A stretch of DNA of 64,000 nucleotides from Takakia lepidozioides (Eukaryota; Streptophyta; Takakiopsida; Takakiales; Takakiaceae). The notes under the pieces were generated by a model. It saw nothing but the letters and a program-made list of their open reading frames with translations, had not been told where the DNA came from and ran no database searches. Shown piece after piece: positions 57,201 to 64,000 of the stretch. Where the stretch lies: assembly GCA_030704615.1 (NCBI GenBank), contig CM060731.1, forward strand, positions 20,708,001-20,772,000, read 5' to 3'. Positions within the stretch are counted from its first letter, which is position 1. Every line of letters starts with the position of its first letter. Both the position numbers and the translations under genes were made by a program.

Positions 57201-60200
57201 TGAATTCTTATGGTAGACCGTTAATAAACTGTCTGGAAGAACTTCAGCTTTTGACCTTGAATAAAAGGTCAAAAGGAGAGCAAGTGCAGTGGACTCGTGA
57301 TAACGCCCAAACTGGTGAACGTTCCATTGTGGATTATATCATAATGGAGAAAAAATTGTTTCCCCAGAGTGCCAATGTGTTGATCGACAGAACTGATATT
57401 GGTACCTCTGACCACTTCCTGGATTGGACTGAGATCAAAAGGTGTTTCCCCAACACCAAGAAATTTGCTTCGGAAGTGGCGCAAATGAAGAGGTCAAGGC
57501 TGAGTATGTCCAGGCCTTGCAAGAGCTCTCCCTCACTTTGTCCACTCGCTCCAAGCTCTTCAGTCTTGCTCTGGCAATACAAGAAATGAAGTCGAAAGAG
57601 CAGTGGATTCTTGGGAGAGATTTGTCTCCTGTGTGGCTGACAAGATCATTGGGAGAGCTGTTAATTGGTGGACCAATGAGAATAAACTCAAAATAGCTGA
57701 GAGACGAGTCCTCTATAAAGAGTGCTGCAATTTGAATACCAACAAAGAATTGTGGGTGAGGTACTACCAGATCCGCAAAGATATCAATCAGCTTGTAAGG
57801 TCTCAGAAGAAATTATACTGGGACAAGCTATACAGTGGAATAATCAAACCACCATGGTGGTAATGAGGAGAGATTCTGATTGGCCCTTCAACGTTTGTAC
57901 AAGCCAAAGTACAAACGCTGAGGACTACTAAGGGTGCAGTGGTGACTTCAACGGTTGACATTGTCAAAACCTTTGAAACCAACTACAGTACCCTTGGCAG
58001 AATTTGTAGGTCTAACAGTGAGGGGTCCTCTGAAGAATGGAAGGACACAGTTGGAAAAACTGTTCCTATGATTCAAGACAGCCCTGATGAATTGGAGTAC
58101 ATTTCAAAGCTTACAATGCTCCCATTAGTTCTTCTGAGATAGTGGAAGCAATTGAGCATTTAAACAGATATAGAGCTGGTGGACCTGATGGCTGTGTGGA
58201 TCATATCTTCACTCTAAGCCAGATTATCCAGGGAAGGAAAAAAGAAGGGAAACCCACTTTTGTGTTTTCTTGGATGTCAAAAAGGCTTATGACCCAGTGT
58301 CGAGAGACGGTCTATGGCTCCGACTCTGGTCATGTGGGATCAAGGGAAAGATGTGGAGAGTGGTCCATAACTTGTATGCTCAACCCAAAAGTTGTGTCAC
58401 TGTTAATGGACAGAAGTCTAACTTCTTTGACATAGACCAAGGTGTAGCTCAAGGATGTACCCTCTCCCCTCTGCTCTTCAATGTTTTCATCAATCAACTC
58501 CTCGATGATGTGGAAAGTGAGGGATTTGGGTTAAGGGTGGGGGATGCCACCATACCGGCCCTTATGTTTGCGGATGACTTCGCAGGCATAGGGGAGACTC
58601 CTTCCAATCTCCAGGAGTTGATTGATTGTGCGAAGAGATACTTTGACCTTTGGGGGCTAGAGGCTAATGTCAGTAAATGTGCAGTGGTGGCATTCAACGA
58701 CCAAGGGGAGGGAGGAGGTGATCTCAAGTGGCAGTGGGGGAGCCAAGAGATTCCAGTCCTCCCTTCCTACACCCAACTGTAATTGGGATGCACATACTCC
58801 GAAAGTTGTTCAAACTGGCAAGCGCAAAGCGCTGGGTCTCACTAGATTTTTCCACTGCAGAGGGATCAACTCTGAGGTCAAAAAATCCATGCTTTGTCGC
58901 GTTATTAGACCTGCCTTGGAGTACGCATCTGCAATATGGGTTGATAACTCCAACCAGGCTAGGTCTCTAGAATCCATTCAAGTGGGGGTGCTTAAGGAGT
59001 GCATGTCAGCATGCTCCAAAACAGCCAATGTGGCTGTTCGGGGTGAGTTTGGCATCTCTTCCTAAGCTCCCGACGAGATGAATTCAAGGTCAGATGGTGG
59101 GGTCAGCTGCAACATATGTCCAACATCAGATATCCTAAGTTAATCGACTAGATATCTTGGAAGAAGGATCGCCCTGGTGGAAGAGAGTATAAGAGATTCT
59201 CAAGGATCTGAATCTTAGCCCGCAAGTCTTGACCCTGCTGGATAAATCTGACTTAGAGGCTGTAGTGTCCAAAGCCATGTCCGTTGCCAGGAAATTGTCT
59301 GATGAAAATGAAGTTAGGCAGAAAACTTCCCTGAACTTGTTTCCAGTCTGTGACATGGGGGAGGACATCATGGATGACCTCAAGGGTAAACCCACTCTCG
59401 GCACTAGACTGAAATTTAAACTCAGGGCGGGAAGCCTACCTAAGAAACAGCAAACAGAAGCAGAGAGGAAAGGGAAAGTGCAAATTCCTGTTGTGTGGGC
59501 ACCCTGAAGAAATATTCATTTTCTGATTCATTGTCCGGGGTTCTCTCACCAGAGAGACGCTCTCTTCAAATCTATCAAAGGAATTGTGCCTGTACCTCTG
59601 TTTACCAACTTTGAAAGTCTCGAGGCTGAGCCAAAAGCCCAGGCCCTTTTGGGGCCTAGTTATTGGGCAAACCACACACAGCAGGTTGATGCTTGTGTAA
59701 AGCGATTTCTGGAGGATATCTGGAAAACCTGGATCAATTGTTTATTCCAAGGTAAGTCTTACTACCAGCGTCAGCCCCTGACAAAGGTAGGTTCTGTCCG
59801 ACAAGGCTACGGCAACCAACGTCTTATGAGTACATTCTCTTTGCACAAACCTTCACAAACACACATTAACACAACCACCACACACTTTAAAAGACATACA
59901 TATGACTGTAGAATAAGGATAGAAAGTAGGAGAATTTACAGGTAAACACAGAATTGAGAGAATTCAAACAACATGCTGCAGAAAACGAAAACATGCATAC
60001 CGGGGCGATGGTTGATTGGCTGCACGCGAGAGCACAAGCAGAGGGTCCTCAGAGGTAGCAGACGGAGAGGTGGGTAGAGGACTCGGTTCCAGCATGAAGC
60101 CCAGTGATTCAGGCTTTCCACTGCGAGAGATGCCCATCTGTGAGAGTGTGGCACCCTCATCTGGCACCTTCTTACCTTGCAGCAGAACCCGCACCCGTAG

Positions 60201-63200
60201 GCCTTCTCCAAGCAGATTCATGGCAGCATCCATCACCGCCCTCTGCAACTCAGAGACCAACAAGACCAATCACTTCATCTGTCCGGAGTACAAAGTAATG
60301 TCACAAAGGAGTAGGAATCAAAATGCTTATAAGAAAGAAGATGTCCCCGCACATCCCTGACAGTAACTTGCTGACATCTGTGAGGTCCAAAAAGCAACAA
60401 CCTGCTAATGCATATAGCACAGAATTGGGGTATACCAGTGCAGACATGCATTGGTAGTTAAGTTCGCAATAAAGAGGCCCCAGAGATTTGAATGAGCCTG
60501 TGACAGGTGCCTTGCATCTTATCCATACCACTTACAGAGGAGGTAGAAGGTGGACAAGAACATACATTCTAAAGTGGAGAACCAACTTACACATGGACTA
60601 TGAGAGAGACAACAAACAACCCCAAATAAAGGGTTTTCCCAACTCACAACCATATAACCCTTACTAGAGTTTACACTCCATCACTGTCACCCGGACTCAA
60701 GTTATATTCCTTTCAGTTCCATGTTTTGCAGTAATAATTTTAAGGTGTCTTAACGGTACTGTTAATATTCACTTCATTTTCAATATGAATTTCTTTGATC
60801 TTATTGATATGTAACTATAATATATAAGTGTATATATAGTTGTCCAAAATATACACAAGAGATAACAATTCAATATAAGAGTTTCGATTTTTTCGATTTT
60901 TATTTTTTATTTTTTATTTTTGCAGAACAGGGGAGAGAGGCCCTGATAAATTTATTAATAATTATTCGGGGAAAAAATTGAAACCCCTGTTACACCCTAA
61001 GGCACACACACCGTGATCAGTGAATGTTCGAACCATACACCCATAAAGGGCAAAGGGGGTTGAGTGCAAATCACAATCCATCAAAATGATTACATCTCCC
61101 AAATGATGTCCTTCTCCCAGAGGAAGACTTGAAATTATGAGGAGCCAAACCAGACAGACAACATGTAAGCTTGCCTTAAGACTCGCAACAGTGGCTGATT
61201 CTGGTAAATCCACACAAAGCTCCGGAACAGTGAATGACTTGATGCTGAGCTTGACTGCAGCACACACAAATGCACACAAAAACCTCTCCGTTGAGTTGAG
61301 AGTCAAAGTTCAGATGTTACTTGAAAATAGGTAGAGATAAGAAGTACAATCAACTGAGTTTTAGGACAAGACACTGCTAATTTGCATATTAAATTACAAT
61401 ATCAATCATAAGCACTGGAGTTTGCAATCTGTAAACGACCTCATCAAACATCACCTATTCGCAAAGCAGTTCTCAAGAGGATGTGCCCGGCTACTCTGGA
61501 ACACCCCAAGCTTGGGAACAAACTTCATCTTCTTACTGTGGTGGAACTGTATCATCTCGTACACCTATGAGGTGAGTCGCTATATCTTTCTTGGAAGGCG
61601 TTTGCAAACTACAAAACGTCAACAGGGTAAGTTAAGAATTCAAAGACGTGTCACACCTACAACTACAGCACAAGCATACCATGTGGTTCCATATACTTCT
61701 TTGAGCATAGCTTTGATCCCTTTGCTGGAGGAGAAGACGCCACACTAGCGGCTTTTGCTGCAAAAGTAGATGATTAAGTTATCCTTCAGCTTCCAGCATG
61801 TTTCCAACAGTCAAAGATCCCTCACCAGAGATCACCAACGACCTTCTCAACTAGAGAGTGCAACAGAATCACACAAATCTTTGCCCATTATTTTGAAAAA
61901 TAGAGAGTCAAAAATAGAGAGTCATGATCTCTTGTTGGAAATATCAGGGAAATAACATTGAGGACCACATTCACAGCCATGTGGAGGGACAAGAAGCAGC
62001 CAAGCAGATACAGCAACAAAGTAACTCAACCAAAAAGAAGGGGGAATACCACTGCGTAGCTTAGCTGCAGCTGCAGGGGGCTCACCGGCAACACAATCGT
62101 ATCCCATATCCGCAAGATCAGTGGTATCTAAATGCAAGTCTGGAGAGGGCTTTGCAGTTCCATCCACAATCTTCATCCTTTTGGCTGGCAGCCCTCTGGC
62201 AGTTCGTTGCCGTGTAAAGGCAGCTATCCCACCAAGAAAGGGTTTCTTTCCAAAGATGACATCTGGAGACAAAGCTCAGAAACAAGGTTGAATACAGGCC
62301 CCCTTAGCTTGCTATATGCAAGCCTCATAGAAGTCCCACATCAACAATCACTAAGCAGCTTTGAAACTCATTGTATTATGACATCAACTTGGAAAGGCAT
62401 ATAAACTGTTGCTGGGATCCCCACATGCCTCACTAATGGCCATTCCTTGTGGGGAAAATATGACGAAGCAATCCCACAGACATGACACATTCACAGGAAC
62501 CGCCATCTGCATTCTTAGAGCAACCCTGCCAGATAATTCACCCATCACACAGTAAATGCATCACTGCATGAGGGCATCTGAGTTTCAGAAAACATCCAAG
62601 ACACCATATTACAAACCCTGAAAGCAGCGGTGAAAGAGTCAAGGGCAACTGTTGTCCAGAAAATTGCAATTGGTAGTCGTTATCACTTCTTACCTTCGCT
62701 TGAGCCTGAATCTGTTGATTCCATGTCAGTGTGCTTGCGCTTGGACCTCATGCCTGAGACCCGGCTGCGCTTCACCACTTTGGCAATCTTGCAGGCTTTC
62801 ATTCCCTTGCTGTGTGAATCCTTCAACTTTATCGTCATTGTCTCTGGCAAAAGGCGCTGTGAAGACCGATTCCCCTTGATCTTCTCCTTCCTAGAAAACT
62901 TGCCATCCCGCTTACTTGGTGTCTCCAACATAGGCATGGTGGTTTCAATCTCCACCGCCCCTGGAGAGGCAACCTTGGAGCTTCCTGATATAATGCCCAT
63001 AGGCGAGTCTTTTGTATCAACAATTATGCTCTGTTCTTCAGCATCCATCCCTGCACTGTTTTCTTCCTTTGTCTCAGCCATATCCAGGGGAATTACCACT
63101 TTTGTGTCCTCACTACTCTCTGTGATGTAACCATACCCTCTCAACTCCGATATTGGGCTGAATGGTTCATTTACGAGAAATCTGGTTGTTGCTTCTTGCA

Positions 63201-63597
63201 CAGGGCTCCATCCATCGGTCAACTCTCCTAGTGCTCTAGAATATTCCATCTTTGCTTTTGAGGTATCATTCGATGCACTTTTCTGGCCTGTTAAGAGCAT
63301 TGACTTCTCTTGTCCAACAAATAGCCCATCAACCTCCATCTCATTTGCGGGCTCATCCACCATGGAGCTCAAGGCTGCTTGGATTTTATCATCCACCACC
63401 TGCTCCAATACGACCTCTTTAGTGTAAGACTCTTCACTTTCATTTGCAGGGCACTGCTCCATATCTGCGCTTCCCCCCCATGATCCTGGGATAGAGTCTT
63501 GCACTTTAAATTTGCCGGAAGGAGACCCCGAGAAGCGATCAGAGTTGGCACTTGGCCGATTGGCATCACAAATCAGAGCTATTTCCTGCGTACAATT
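54231..63597 (-). CDS. telomere-repeat-binding factor (ubiquitin-like plus Myb/SANT), 3' seven exons, 5' end outside window
   Basis: This is the TRP/TBP/TRFL-type plant protein that binds double-stranded TTTAGGG telomere repeats in the nucleus. Exons on -: 63597-62694, 62262-62050, 61254-61175, 60242-60001, 55890-55309, 54883-54820, 54383-54231. Phases agree and give 745 residues plus stop; the first exon(s) lie beyond 64,000. Order: an acidic then basic region with KACKIAKVVKRSRVSGMRSK; a ubiquitin-like domain (SIKSFTVPELCVDLPESATV, LRVRVLLQGKKVPDEGATL, GKPESLGFMLEP); then the C-terminal Myb domain RRVRRPFSVAEVEALVHAVE, KLGTGRWRDVKLRAF, with the telobox core YVDLKDKWKTLVHTAR. The C-terminus continues with GEPVPQELLERV and HAYW. 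The intron after 61175 uses a GC donor (AAG|GCAAGC). The 4.1 kb intron between 60001 and 55890 contains a LINE in antisense. Family certain. Confidence 0.93.
56100..59790 (+). mobile_element. non-L1 LINE with endonuclease and reverse transcriptase, inactivated, in an intron
   Basis: On + and antisense to the host gene. The endonuclease shows KGQVVLLGDFNARVGKG, FGEDE, RSIVDYII and DRTDIGTSDHF; GDFNAR and SDH are catalytic motifs of APE-type endonucleases. The reverse transcriptase shows VFLDVKKAYDPVSRDGLW, QGVAQGCTLSPLLFNVFI, LMFADDFAGIGE (intact FADD, 58,567-58,578) and RPALEYASAIW. The C-terminus has CKFLLCGHPEE and ends LEDIWKTWINCLFQG. Several frameshifts and stops break it. A frame at 56,120-56,521 before the endonuclease may be its first ORF. 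Motif style differs from plant L1 elements and resembles RTE/CR1-like lineages. Its tail recurs at 3.0-3.5 and 13.4 kb. Confidence 0.85.
60905..61140 (-). mobile_element. 3' end of an L1-type LINE in a telomere-factor intron
   Basis: On - it reads ATCACGGTGTGTGTGCCTTA, then GGGGTTTCAATTTTTTCCCC, then a TTATTAATAAATTTATCAGG block, CCCTGTTCTGC and an A/T-rich tail. The LINE at 37,340-37,460 has the same order with close matches. It lies in the sense direction of the host gene, between exons ending 61175 and starting 60242. It carries no coding. Confidence 0.75.
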
Positions 63598-64000
63598 CTG
63601 CCACCAAATTAGAAATAATAGATGGTACTTGAGCAGAACTGAAACATTTTCACTGGAGAGGACACCATATGGCTCCAGAACAAGTCTGCCACAGTGCGTC
63701 AGCACTGTAGAGTGTGCTGTGCTTCTTGATTTTCGCTACAGAAGCTTTACAATCAAAAGCATTCATGTAAAGCATTATTTTATACTTCTCCTTTCTACCA
63801 CAATCTGAACGTGAAACCATCACCAATAAAAATGCATGTTCCCATTTTAGGATCACAAATTCATCATTTAACCTGGAAAGCAGGAAAGATTACTCGATGG
63901 GAATGGACCATATAGGACAACCGAGGAACAAAAATTAAAATCGAAAAAATTAACAATTACACCAAGATACACTTCAACTAGTGAAACCTGGCATTACCCG

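Noticed and set aside
1-64000. CRISPR arrays, bacterial operons, ribosomal RNA genes, organelle genes
   Set aside because: None of their signatures was seen; spliced genes and element types point to nuclear plant DNA.

Overview
The window is nuclear DNA of a land plant. It shows GT-AG spliced genes of plant-specific families (plant-type diacylglycerol kinase, plant SWAP70, LISCL-type GRAS, plant telomere-repeat-binding factor), remnants of PLS-type pentatricopeptide repeats, and plant L1-type LINEs. A seedless vascular plant, perhaps a fern, is my best guess. It rests on introns inside the GRAS domain (unusual in flowering plants), intron size and the style of the PPR remnants. No sequence here proves the species.

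Layout. 0.1-9.3 kb: a diacylglycerol kinase gene on + with about 14 exons; its introns carry LINE 3' ends and an odd interleaved inverted repeat. 9.9-15.1 kb: a complete nine-exon SWAP70-like PH-domain gene on +. 16.7-28.7 kb: two complete GRAS genes in tandem on -, each with five exons and identical intron positions, with a short extra copy of the N-terminal motif stranded between them. 28.9-40 kb: a gene-free island of mobile elements. It holds hAT-like, mariner-like and TTAA-type MITEs with visible terminal repeats and target duplications, two tRNA-derived SINEs (one nested in a MITE), and a 3.4 kb dead L1-type LINE. 40-53 kb: decayed sequence, including duplicated PPR fragments, a Ty3/gypsy integrase scrap, a cluster of four perfect stem-loops, an orphan 257-codon reading frame and another LINE fragment. 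54.2-64 kb: the 3' seven exons of a telomere-repeat-binding factor on -, running off the right edge, with a dead LINE lying antisense in its 4.1 kb intron.

The genes do not form an operon or pathway cluster. The only functional adjacency is DGK next to SWAP70, same strand: one makes phosphatidic acid, the other has a lipid-binding PH domain; linking them is inference. SWAP70 and the first GRAS gene are convergent. Exon joins were checked by reading phase. SWAP70, both GRAS genes and the visible part of the telomere factor each add up to whole codons; the kinase has one unresolved short exon. I see no CRISPR, phage, bacterial-type operon or clearly novel system. The most unusual material is the intron-bearing GRAS array with its stranded fragment, the densely nested mobile elements and the stem-loop cluster.
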